Assembly (NCBI GenBank): GCA_946902985.2
Contig: OX336399.1
Location: 157,914,411 to 157,978,410, forward strand
Reading direction: 5' to 3'
Length of the DNA stretch: 64,000 bases
From: Meconema thalassinum
Taxonomy: Eukaryota; Arthropoda; Insecta; Orthoptera; Tettigoniidae
Made by a program: the position numbers and the translations under genes. This document shows positions 54,999-64,000 of this stretch, in pieces (within the stretch, counting starts at the first letter, position 1; each line of letters begins with the position of its first letter). Under the pieces are notes generated by a model. The model saw only the letters and a list, made by a program, of their open reading frames with translations. It made no database searches and was not told the origin of the DNA.

Positions 54999-55592
54999 GA
55001 CGTCACCAAGAATCTCAGCTCCACCAGCCTACTTGCATGAATTCTACGTCATCCGTGCCTACGTCATGAATATACACGTCACAACTATGACAGCCATAAC
55101 TTTATTCATAAATGCCAATACAGCCATCGTGGTCTCAATATAATTCAATTTACGGGGGCAGTACCATCCCGGCATTTGCCCGAAGACGAAGTGGGAAACC
55201 ACGGAAAACCACTTTGAGGATGGCTGAGGTGGGAATCGAACTCCCTCTACTCATTTGGACCACCCGAGGCTGAATAGACCCCGTTCCAGTCCTCATACCA
55301 CTTTTCAAATTTCGTGGCAGAGCCGGGAATCGAACCCAGGACCTCCGGGGCGGCAGCTAACTATGCTGACCGCTACGCTACGGAGGCGACAGGGAAAATA
55401 TGATATTTCATAAATATCCGGGTCCTAATAATATTAAACAAGTACGGATTGTATTCTTAAAATTATCCACAAATTTACTCCAAACATTATCCGCAGCTTA
55501 TCCGCTATCCGCAGAGCCACGCAAACTATATCCGCATGGCGAAACATTTTGTGGATATCCGCGCATATCAACATCCACGCAGGGCTCTATAT

Positions 55593-55930
55593 AGACGCAT
55601 GCTCAAAATACAATGGATTGACAAGGTTACAAATGAAGAGGTCTTGAAAAGTGTGGGTGAGAAGAAAAGTTTGTGGAAATTAATTCTTAAAAGAAGAATA
55701 CAACTTACAGGCCATCTATTGAGATAAAGGAATCCTGAAGACAATCATAGAGAGGTATGTTGATACAAAAAGACCTAGACGAAGACCACGCCTGAACTAT
55801 ATGGATCAAATTAAGAAAGATGTGGGATGCAAGACCTATGGAGGAATGAAGAGGAAAGCGGAAAGACGCGAATAATGAGATTTGCTGCAAACCAATCCTC
55901 GGATTGAACACATGAGAAAAAGGTGTACAG
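55593..55930 (+). pseudogene. RTE LINE C-terminus, right part
   Basis: YRRMLKIQWIDKVTNEEVLKSVGEKKSLWKLILKRRIQLTGHLLR continues the frame of 43270-43466. After a TAA the usual ending (GKRRRGRPR..YLDQIKKDVGC-like) is readable in other frames up to about 55880. Several stops and slips. Confidence 0.85.
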
Positions 55931-56100
55931 TTACCAGCAGGTAGCTCTGCACTTACCCATCCCACTCCCCGGTATAGTCTACTACTGTAGCGTAAATCAT
56001 TTGCCGCTCAGAGTGAGTCTGTGTCTGATTGTGAGAACCTACTGTCACGTGCGTCAATAGGGAAGTATACGGCACGCTCACCGCATAGTACAGTAGGCTA

Positions 56101-57056
56101 CAGCTGCACGGAAGAAACCCGTTTTGTTCCAAAAACCGTGCTCTGGTTGTCTTTTGGGAAATCGTTAGAAAAGCTTAACTTTAAATTTCAGAATAATTTG
56201 CACGATCATTTTGTGGGAAAACTCAAAAAAAATTGAAAGCGTTTTTCTCTGAATCGACGTATTTTAAAAGAAAAGATTTTTAAACAAAAAATGTAGAGAA
56301 CATTGTCACCTACAATTTTCACTTTGAGGTCATGTCATACGTTTTGAAATGCAGAAGCTAGGTGGCGCCAAAGTTTCCAAAAAAGTGTTTTATCACTTAG
56401 TCCTAGAAAGAATGTTTTGTTCACAAAAGAGCGAATAAGAAATTTGTTCCTCTTAAAATGTTCTACAATATTTATTGAAACATTTTTTTCCCCTCCGACT
56501 CACCGTTCCAAAGTTATAGTCTGCCGAATTGTGAAAATTGTCCGACACCGGTCCCGGTCCAAACTATGCCCACCGCTCTCTCCGCAGTAACAATAGTAGC
56601 CTTGACTACGCAGCGTTGCATTTGCTGCGCTATAACTTTGGAACGGAAAGTCGGAGGAAACAAACGTTTAAATAAATGTTGCAGACAATTTTTAGAGGAA
56701 CAAATTTCTGATTCACTCTTCTGTGAAAAAAAAACATTTTTTCTAGGACAAAAAGTGAAAAAACACGTTTTTTTGGAAACTTTGGCGCCACCTAGCTTCT
56801 GCATTTCAAAACGTATGACATGACCTCAATGAGACGAATTGTAGGTGACAATGTCCTCTACATTTTTTGTTTAAAAAACATTTCTTTAAAATAAGTAGTA
56901 TCAGAGAAAAACGCTTTCTAATTTTTTTTTTTTAGTTTTCCGACAACATGATACTACAAACTATTCCGAAATTTGGAGTTAATTTTTTTGTGCTTTTCTA
57001 ACGATTTACAAAAAGCCAACCATAGCACGGTTTTTGGAACAAAACCATTCCAGCTG
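56101..57056. mobile_element. Fold-back MITE with ~430-bp inverted arms, TA target
   Basis: The termini are CAGCTG at 56101 and 57051-57056, flanked by TA (56099-56100, 57057-57058). The left arm (for example GTTTTGTTCCAAAAACCGTG) is mirrored on the right (CACGGTTTTTGGAACAAAAC) and homology continues to about 56520/56630 around a GC-richer centre. The arms differ by several substitutions and indels. No transposase. Confidence 0.88.
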
Positions 57057-57279
57057 TACTGTACTAGCACCGCTTTACACCCACTGAGCTCTCAAGGTCA
57101 AGTGCAGAGCAAAACGCCGGTATTTGTCCTAGAGTGAGGAGCATGTGCGCGCACCAGCTGCGCAATGACAAGCACAGAAGTATGACGTAGTTCCTTGTCA
57201 AAAGGAGCAGTTGGTCGTTTCTCGTACATGAGTGCATTTCGTAGCGCGTTGCCAAATATAAGGAAGGAACAGCTGGATA

Positions 57280-57425
57280 AGGTTGGTTGGTAGGTTCCTT
57301 AGTTTAGGGGCTGCGACAACGCGGTCTTTTAGCCCTGTGTACTTAGGGTGTGTATAGAATCTGTCTGATAACCGGTGTAAAATGTGATGGCTGTGTTAGT
57401 GTGTGTTATTTGTTTTTAATTCAAG
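57280..57425. repeat. SINE family F fragment
   Basis: Shares GTACTTAGGGTGTGTATAGAAT, TCTGTCTGATAACC and TATTTGTTTTTAATTCA-like blocks with 61755-61880. Confidence 0.5.
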
Positions 57426-57439
57426 TAAGGACAGCAGAC

Positions 57440-57799
57440 ATTCAATTTTCAAGTAGTTCCAACTTTTGCTACCAAACGCCACCGTCAACGACCAACTAGT
57501 TCCGAACTTGGTTACTAGAAGCCACTGCAGTCGGCTCAGGGCGACAAACGTTGGAACATAAGAGCGTTATTAAAATCTAACCTATAATTTTGCTTCACAC
57601 AAGTGTTATTAGTGGAAGGTTCTTTATAATGCCATAAATCTATGACATGGGCCCGCCGGCTTTACTTCCCCTCCGAAGGAAGGCATACTGAGGGATTGAT
57701 AACGCTCTTAAGAAATCCAACGATTTCGGCCGGGTTTGAACCCGCGACCTTGCGCATAAAAGCTCAGCATGCTACCAACGAAGCCACCGAAGCCGCCCG
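57440..57799 (-). repeat. SINE family C copy
   Basis: Minus-strand copy. The head with GCGGCTTCGG is at about 57799, B-box GGGTTCAAACCC (plus-strand GGGTTTGAACCC at about 57732), and the 3' region with AGTTCCAAC blocks is at 57455-57560. Confidence 0.85.
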
Positions 57800-57879
57800 A
57801 CTACACTCTAATAAGAGAAAAAAAACAAGATGTTCAGTAAAGAACATATAGTCTACTTTCTCCTAAATGCATGGGTATT

Positions 57880-60282
57880 GTTATAACACTTTGTCCTTTT
57901 CAAGGAGTATGATTGAATGTTGGTTGTAGTAGCTTGTTGAAATACAACGTGCTATAGGGATATTAAACATGAATATGAGGTGCCCTTTGCTAGTGCTACC
58001 TCTGTACCAAATTTCGTTCAATTCGGTTTCACCGTGTTTGAATTGATAGGGGGAATCGATTTGCACACATACCTGGCCACCATCCGCAAACTATTGGGCT
58101 GATGTTCTTGCAGTATGGTCAGAATATGTTTCCCACATAAAGATATGGTGTTGCAAAATGTGGTAGAGATCGGATGATTAGGTTGGTCGTAATTACATAT
58201 TAGCTTTTAACATTTGGGTGGCCGCGATTACGTTTCCTTCAAGATAGCGGTGATATAAAACATGACACTGAGGTACCCTTTGCTAGTGCTACCTCTGTAC
58301 CAAATTTCGTTCATTCGGTTCCACCGTGTTCGAATTAATAGGGGGAATCAATTTTGACATAAAGATGGCCGCCATCCGCAAACTATTAGGCTAATGACCT
58401 ATTATATTGGTCAAAGGATGCTCCCTCCATAAAGGTATGTTGTTGCAAAGTTTGGTAGAGATAGGATGGTCATGTTAGTCGTAATTTGATTTAAGCTTTA
58501 AACATTTGTGTGGCCACCATTACGTTTCTGTCAATATGGCGGAGATATTAATCATGACACTGAGATGCCCTTTCCTAGTGCTATCTCTGTTCCAAATTTT
58601 GTTCCATTCGGTTTCACCGTGTTTGAATTAATAGGGGGAATCGATTCTGACACAAAGATGGCCGCCATCCGCTAACTATTAGGCGAATGACCTATTAGAT
58701 TGGTCAAAGGATGCTCCCTCCATAAAGGTATGTAGTTGCAAAATTTGGTAGAGATCGGATGATTAGGTTAATCGTAATTTGTTTTAAGCTTTGAACATTC
58801 GTGTGACCGCCATTACGTTTCAGTCAAGATGGCGGCGATATAAAACATGACACTGAGGTGCCCTTTGCTAGTGCTACCTCTGTACCAAATTTCGTTCCAT
58901 TCGGTTCCACCGTGTTCGAATTAATAGAGGGAATCAATTTTGACATAACGATGGCCGCCATCCGCAAACTATTAGGCGAATGACCTATTAGATTGGTCAA
59001 AGGATGCTCCCTCTATAAAGGTATGTAGTTGCAAAATTTGGTAGCGATCGGATGATTAGGTTAATCGTAATTTGATTTAAGCTTTGAACATTCGTGTGGC
59101 CGCCATTACGTTTCAGTCAAGATGGCGGCAATATAAAACATGACACTGAGGTGCCCTTTGCTAGTGCTACCTCTGTACCAAATTTCGTTCCTTTCGGTTC
59201 CACCGTGTTCGAATTAATAGGGGGAATCAATTTTGACATAAAGATGGCCGCCATCCGCAAACTATTAGGCTAATAACCTATTAGATCGGTCAAAAGATGC
59301 TCCCTCCATAAGTGTATGTTGTTGCAAAGTTTGGTAGAGATCGGATGGTTATGTTAGTCGTAATTTAACTTAAGCTTTGAACATTTGTGTGGCCACCATT
59401 ACGTTTCCGTCAATATGGCGGCGATATAAAACATGACACTGAGATGCCCTTTGCTAGTGCTACCTCTGTACTAAATTTCGTTCCATTCGGTTTCACCGTG
59501 TTTGAATTAATAGGGGGAATTGATTTTCCCACAAAGATGGCCGCCATCCACAAACTATTAGGTTAATGACCTATTCATTTGGTCAAAGGATGCTTCCTCT
59601 ATAAGGGTATGTTGTTGCAAAATTTGGTAGAGATCGGATGATTAGGTTAGTCGTAATTTGATTTAAGCTTTGAACACTTGTGTGGCCGCCATTACGTTTC
59701 CGTCAAGATGGCGGCGATATAAAACATGAAACTGAGGTGCCTTTTGTTAGTACTACCTCTGTACCAAATTCCGTTCCATTCGGTTGCACCGTGTTCGAAT
59801 TAATAGGGGGAATCGATTTTCACACAAAGATGGCCGCCATCCGCAAACTATTACGCTGATGACCTATTGGTTTCGTCACAGGATGCTCCCCCCATAATGG
59901 TATGTTGTTGCAAAATTTGGTAGAGATCGGATGATTAGGTTAGTCGTAATTTGATTTAAGCTTTGAACATTTGTTTGGCCGCCATTACGTTTCCGTCAAG
60001 ATTGGCGGCGATATAAAACATGACACTGAGGTGTCCTTTGCTAGTGCTACCTTTGTACTAAATTTCGTTCAATTCGCATTCACCGTGTTCGAATTGATAG
60101 GGGGGGACAGACATTCAGAGTACACACACTCACACACACACAGACTCACACACACACATACACACACACAGACTCACACACACACATACACACACACAGA
60201 CAGACACACTTTTTTCGCCCTGTGTTGATCTCATAAGTCTACTTTCATTTTTTGCAAAAATCGAAAGTAGGCTAATAACCCG
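57880..60282 (-). repeat. Rolling-circle-like repeat with seven 293-bp tandem modules
   Basis: The marker CCGCAAACTATT (or a one-base variant) recurs at 58084, 58376, 58669, 58962, 59255, 59548 and 59841, spacing 292-293 bp. After the array come a CA-rich microsatellite (60121-60210) and the family's 5' hairpin ending at 60282. The element therefore lies on the minus strand. Its 3' end is not visible at the left. Confidence 0.88.
60121..60210. repeat. CA-rich microsatellite
   Basis: ACACAC tracts with GACTCACAC interruptions, inside the preceding element next to its 5' hairpin. The ORFs across it are spurious. Confidence 0.95.
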
Positions 60283-60755
60283 CACCAGTAGGTCTTCTTC
60301 GGATTCCAGAGTGGTCTCGTAAATCAAGGTTTTCATGCGACTCCACAGGTAGTAGTCTAGCGGTGTCAAGTCGGGTGAACGTGCAGGCCAAGCACGACCT
60401 ATCCACTGTTGCCCAAATCTGTGGTGCGGATGATCTCGTAACGCAAGTGAAAAGAAATGAGGTAGTCCGCCATCGTGCTGGAACCACATGTTTAGACGCA
60501 CATGATGTGGCACATCGTCTAAGAGCTCATGCAGTACGTCTTCAAGGAATAGGCTACCAAGTACGCGGCACCCATGAGATTTTGTGGAAGAATGTCAAGA
60601 AACCTGTAGGGGATATGGGACACCATCAATGACGTACGTACTCAACTCAGGGGCGCCGAAAATGGGGAAGCTGTGAACGTTTCCGGACAAAATACTTGGT
60701 CCCCACTATAAGCCCTCAAAGTCTGTCATGGGAATTTAGAAACACCCTGTATACA
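60283..60755 (-). pseudogene. Mariner-like (IS630 superfamily) transposase fragment
   Basis: The open piece (60513-60283) has MWFQHDGGLPHF with the second catalytic aspartate, then WIGRAWPARSPDLTPLDYYLWSRMKTLIYET with the third. Upstream, in shifted frames, LFLEDVLHELLDDVPHHVRL is readable. ACACCCTGTATA at about 60742-60753 is probably its terminal repeat. The first catalytic aspartate region and the other end are missing, cut off by the repeat at 60282. Confidence 0.85.
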
Positions 60756-60780
60756 TTGTTATGGACTATTGAAAAGGGAA

Positions 60781-60848
60781 ACAAGTAGTTCCGTGAAGAA
60801 CTAAAGCCTATTTTCATATATCCTACTTATGTTAATTGCCACTATCTT
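60781..60848 (-). repeat. 3' terminus of a rolling-circle-like repeat
   Basis: Minus-strand hairpin AGTTC/GAACT and CTTGT end, with the adjoining CATAAGTAGGATATATG block as at 33570-33600. Truncated after 68 bp by a SINE. Confidence 0.85.
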
Positions 60849-61341
60849 TTTTTTTATTTTTTATTTAGTCAATTTACCCTCTAGGTTGGAGGTTCCCACG
60901 GGCTCAGCGTGGGAACTCACCACTACCGCCTCTATGGGCAGTGTCCTGGAGCTTGGAACATCTGGTCGGGATGGATCCAACTGGGGAGGTGTGATCAGCA
61001 CTTCACCCAGGCGGCCTCACCTGCAAAGCGAACAGGGGCCTCATGAGGGAGGGGAAGATAGGGATGGATAGGCTAGGACGAGGGAAGGAGGCGGCCGTGG
61101 CCTTACAGTAGATACCATCCCGGCATTTGCCCGAAGACGAAGTGGGAAACCACGGAAAACCACTTCGAGGATGGCTGAGGTGGGAATCGAACCCCCTCTA
61201 CTCATTTGGACCACCCGAGGCTGAGTAGACCCCGTTCCAGTCCTCATGCCACTTTTCAAATTTCGTGGCAGAGCCGGGAATCGAACCCAGGACCTCCGGG
61301 GCGGCAGCTAACCGTGCTGACCGCTACGCTACGGGGGCGAC
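60849..61341 (-). repeat. SINE family A, complete
   Basis: Minus-strand copy with A- and B-box head near 61341 and the AAATAAAAAA tail at the left. Uninterrupted across the GTAC-equivalent site (GATACC here, about 61109). Confidence 0.9.
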
Positions 61342-61454
61342 AGAAAAATTAGTAAGTGTGGTAATTATTACTGATGAACATAAATATTTTCAGGTGTGGA
61401 ATTCTTTAATGTTTATCAGTAATACGTTTGGGTTCATATCACAATGGCCTTTTG

Positions 61455-61692
61455 CAGCTGTCTGGCTGCGTGGCTCTGGGGTAACGTTCTCGCTTGCTGA
61501 ACTCATGGTTGCAGGTTCGAAACCTGGCGCAGTCAGCTGACATTTGAGGGTGCGCAAATGCGGGGGAGCCGTGTCAGTACATATACTGGCACGTTAAAGA
61601 TCCACTTCGGGGCAAAATTCCGGCACCCCGGCGTCTCTAAAAGCCAGGATAGTTAAAAGGGACGTAAAACCAATAACATTATTATTATTATT
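61455..61692 (+). repeat. tRNA-derived SINE, family E
   Basis: CTGCGTGGCTCTGGGG (A-box-like) and GGTTCGAAACC (B-box) head, then CACGTTAAAGATCCACTTC and an (ATT)n tail. Single copy in the window. Confidence 0.8.
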
Positions 61693-61712
61693 CCTTATGC
61701 AGCTGGCTGATA

Positions 61713-61716
61713 ACCG

Positions 61717-61754
<38 letters not shown>
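61713..61754. repeat. (TTG)n microsatellite
   Basis: About 13 uninterrupted TTG units. Confidence 0.95.
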
Positions 61755-61756
<2 letters not shown>

Positions 61757-62190
61757 ATCCTTTAGGAGCTGTGCGACATCGTTGTCAAGTCCCCATGTAC
61801 TTGGGTGTGTGAGAATTTGTCTGATAACCTGTTTTATAGTGGTGTGTGTACCTGGTAATGTGTATATTTCTAATTCAGGTGAAATTTGCCAGAAGTAGAA
61901 GTGGGGTAACCACGGAAAACCACTTCTAAGATAGTTGAGGTAGGAATCGAACCCACCTCTTCTCAGGTTTGCCCCCACGAGACTGAGTGTACCCCGTTCC
62001 AACCCTCAGACCAGAATTAAATGTCTTGGTCGAGCCGAGAACCAAACCCGGGCCTCTGTGGTGACAGCCAAGAAATTTAATTTTGGTCTGAGGGATGAAT
62101 AGGGGTACACTCAGCCTCGTGGGGTAAAATTGAGAGGAGGTGGTTTGAATTCCTATCTCAGCTATCCTGGTAGTTCCAGGAATTCATAGA
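61755..62190. repeat. SINE family F, head-to-head inverted pair
   Basis: Bases 61860-62072 read on the minus strand GGTCTGAGGGTTGGAACGGG, GTGGGTTCGATTCC. Bases 62077-62190 read the same on the plus strand (GGTCTGAGGGATGAATAGGG, GTGGTTTGAATTCC). The left copy carries the core module shared with family A. Confidence 0.6.
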
Positions 62191-62523
62191 ATTATTCGGG
62201 CGTCATCCGCAGGCTTCCTTACTAAAGGTCACGAAAACATGGCTGACAGCTCCAATAGTGTAAGTTAACTGCAGAACACAAGGTCTTGAAAACACAACAT
62301 AAAATCATCATCCGTGAAATAAACAGCTGCTGATGTACCGTGAAATTCAATTTTCGTTCACTGTAGTACTGTACTTTGAATAGTCATTACATCATGTTTG
62401 ATGCCACTGGCCTGAACTTTACGACTCCAACAATCAGATATTTTATGATCTGGAATGCTGAAAGATAACATTCATGTTTTGTTCTATTCTTTACATTGCT
62501 ACCTAACGAAATGTCCTTACGCC
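62191..62523. other. Unassigned
   Basis: No gene or repeat recognised. Confidence 0.4.
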
Positions 62524-62531
62524 GAAGGGGC

Positions 62532-63294
62532 CAGGCGCGGATTCAAGGGGGGGGGGGGGGGGTCACGGGGGTCATGACCCCCCCCCCCCCCCCAAACGGA
62601 GACCAATTTTTTTTTGCAAACTCAAAAAACGAAAACACAATTACCAGGCAAATAAAACTTAACGAATTTTAACTGAAAAACAGGTTTTTTTTCATTTTAT
62701 TCAATACTGAATTATCTTGATTGGAATTATTATGTTCTGTTACAACTGTACATATTTACAACTTCAAACCTCTTGTATAAAAACTATTAGATATACAACA
62801 AAATCAACTCGTCTATTTTGTTTAGCAAACCTTGTGATTACCGAATCGATGTTTATAGTGATGTCACGATGAATGTGCAGCAATGCACGGATAGGAAACT
62901 GGGGCTTTTTTCGCACCAAAAATTTTTGCCGACGTCCAAACTGCAAGCTTGGTTGGCAATTTAAGCTGTGACTTTCTCCCTTTGTCGGTATCAACTCGAC
63001 TTGCCGAAACTGTAACGTACCTTGATCCTTTTCTCGAAGCTCGATGTAAAAGTCGCAAAACACGCCGTGGCAATTTGTACGAATATTTTTGGAGCGCTAA
63101 ACGCATCAAATTTCTATCCATGAAGCTTGCAAAAAAAATGGTCTGGTTTTGTACGTTTGGTTATTTTGTGATTGCGTTTTTAGTGATACCATTTTTCTTA
63201 TCAATTTCGATTCTCTGACCCCCCCCCCCCCCAAGCCAAACTCTAGATTGAATCTCTGACCCTCCCCCCAAACCAAACTCTAGATCCGCGCCTG
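62532..63294. mobile_element. Non-autonomous hAT element with perfect 8-bp TSD
   Basis: Ends CAGGCGCGGAT and ATCCGCGCCTG, with GAAGGGGC duplicated at 62524-62531 and 63295-63302. 763 bp with long G and C runs near the left end (about 62548-62593) and C runs near the right (63220-63234). No intact transposase; the ORFs inside are on both strands and not convincing. Confidence 0.93.
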
Positions 63295-63439
63295 GAAGGG
63301 GCTTTAAATCCAATAATAACAGCGAAAGAGCATATAATTTGGAATTGAATCCCAATTATGCTAGAGAAAGGATGTTCAGACGCACATGCTGAAAATAATA
63401 AAAGAAAAAAGCTTTCTTTCCACGGCTTAAGTTATGTCA

Positions 63440-63495
63440 ATTATTTCAGGGGCAGATGACCTCGTAGTTCCGCCCCTTAAAACAACAATAACTAA
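63440..63495 (+). repeat. 3' end of dispersed repeat (as at 15778)
   Basis: GGGGCAGATGACC, GCCCCTTAAAACAACAA and a TAAC-rich tail. Confidence 0.5.
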
Positions 63496-63597
63496 CTAAC
63501 AAATTATTTCGGGTCTTCTGAATGAATCTGCCCTTTATTTCTCGGGCGTCCTGGAAAACAGAAAGCAAATTCCAAACTATATTAATTTATTTATATA

Positions 63598-64000
63598 CTA
63601 GCCACCCGCCCCGGCTTCGCCCGGGAACAGTTATGAATGCATTACAATTATGATAAGCACTTTTTATATCAATGAACTACGACCAATATCCGTTTTACGT
63701 CTCGGCATGACGGGTTAAAATCACTGATATTATCATGGAGATGCATGAGCAACGAATTCTTGTCAGACGTAATTTAAGAATGGCGGGGTGCATGAAACAC
63801 AAATCCCCCTTCTGGCCAATCTTAACTTGACTATGTATTCTGTGGAACGAAACGGTCACAGGCAAAATAAAGAAAAGTTGAGTTGCACTTCCAAGGAAAC
63901 TCCAAACACAACCACTCTTCTCTGAAGTCTTAACTCAACACGACTCGACAGTTCGCTGCTGGCTGTAACTGGGGTGATAGGCTCGCCCGCTAGCTAGGCT
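63598..64000. repeat. Start of an unclassified repeat, cut by the window edge
   Basis: ACTAGCCACCCGCCCCGGCTTCGCCCGGG is a motif I associate with abundant insect interspersed repeats, but I cannot name the class. The rest is unassigned. Confidence 0.35.

Larger units (their letters stand above)
44115..55160 (-). mobile_element. Gag-only LTR retrotransposon with 3.9-kb LTRs
   Basis: Two direct repeats of identical length (3,904 bp) flank a 3,238-bp interior. GTAC is duplicated at 44111-44114 and 55161-55164. A purine run (GGTGAAGGGAGAA on the minus strand) lies directly before the 3' LTR, as a polypurine tract should. The interior encodes only a Gag-like protein, with no protease, reverse transcriptase, RNase H or integrase, so the element must be mobilised in trans. 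The LTRs differ by roughly one base per hundred in the parts I compared, so the insertion is young. The architecture resembles plant TR-GAG elements. The closest autonomous partner is unknown. Confidence 0.92.
51257..55160 (-). repeat. 5' LTR of the gag-only element
   Basis: 3,904 bp. Reading on the minus strand, the first third holds three in-phase relic ORFs. The last part holds an AATAAA and two GTAAGT-type splice-donor motifs in GGTAAGTAAAAGGTAAG (about 51440-51456). The AT-rich middle has many TATAAA-like strings and I could not fix a promoter. Confidence 0.92.
43846..55391 (-). repeat. SINE family A, split by the gag-only LTR element, with 13-bp TSD
   Basis: Minus-strand SINE: tail at 43846-44114, head at 55161-55391. 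GGGAAAATATGAT is duplicated at 43833-43845 and 55392-55404. The duplication differs from that of the SINE at 9342-13779, so this is an independent SINE insertion. Both copies are interrupted at the same GTAC. Confidence 0.92.
43467..55592. mobile_element. Unclassified element that split the RTE fragment; holds SINE and LTR element
   Basis: Bases 43467-43832 and 55405-55592 remain after subtracting the SINE and its LTR insertion. The right end reads CGCAGGGCTCTATATAG and the left CTATAGCCTTGCCCGG, imperfect inverted ends resembling hAT-type TAGAGCCCTG termini. Both parts are rich in TATCCGCA/TATCCACA motifs. The TSD is not certain. No ORF. Confidence 0.5.

Noticed and set aside
57930..60110. 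293-bp array as a CRISPR array or satellite locus
   Set aside because: Contiguous long modules with no spacer structure, bounded by transposon termini; it is an internal array of a repeat element.
60130..60282. C-terminal part of the 60130-60513 minus ORF (VCVCVCV repeats)
   Set aside because: It is translation of the CA microsatellite beyond the transposase fragment.

Overview
This is a gene-poor, repeat-saturated stretch of a large animal genome, almost certainly an arthropod. The mix of tRNA-derived SINEs, BEL/Pao, Penelope, RTE, a 2A-bearing LINE and hAT/Tc1-like elements suggests a big insect genome; an orthopteroid insect is my guess from the style of the SINEs, with low confidence. 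I found no convincing single-copy host gene, rRNA, true tRNA or CRISPR array. Every long reading frame I could interpret belongs to a transposable element. The value of the window is that many insertions are nested, so target-site duplications (TSDs), 'empty' sister copies and split reading frames can be read directly.

Layout. 1-2852: a rolling-circle-like repeat interrupted by a hAT element whose transposase has one internal stop. 2876-5240: SINE pieces and unassigned DNA. 5819-6514: a hAT MITE with a perfect TSD. 6800-8835: two RTE LINE remnants, one holding a SINE. 9247-15409: a decayed hAT (ZMYM-like transposase tail) filled with a SINE, itself split by a 3.9-kb solo LTR, plus a TA-flanked MITE and a second SINE. 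16230-17750: pogo-like MITE material and another SINE. 18971-20216: a 1.2-kb near-perfect palindrome of a Penelope GIY-YIG endonuclease. 20230-23980: a nearly intact LINE with a 2A-like peptide, PHD finger, endonuclease and reverse transcriptase. 24808-38589: a complete but mutated BEL/Pao element with very long LTRs, carrying two SINEs and a 1.5-kb rolling-circle-like element. 39163-43085: SINEs and two more rolling-circle-like copies. 43270-55930: a four-level nest, RTE > unclassified element > SINE > 11-kb LTR element. 56101-57056: a fold-back MITE. 57440-61341: SINEs, a 293-bp tandem array and a mariner-like fragment. 61455-63294: SINEs and a hAT MITE.

The most interesting system is the LTR element at 44115-55160 (minus strand). 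Its two LTRs are both 3,904 bp, and between them lies only a 3.2-kb interior with a single 783-residue Gag-like ORF and no pol, so it must borrow reverse transcriptase and integrase. The same LTR occurs as a solo copy at 9571-13505. Both insertions sit in different copies of the same SINE, at exactly the same GTAC, although the two SINE copies have unrelated TSDs. This suggests a SINE-targeting, gag-only LTR retrotransposon. A second notable system is a rolling-circle-like (Helentron/HINE-type) repeat family whose internal tandem modules keep a period of about 146/293 bp although the module sequences differ greatly between copies.
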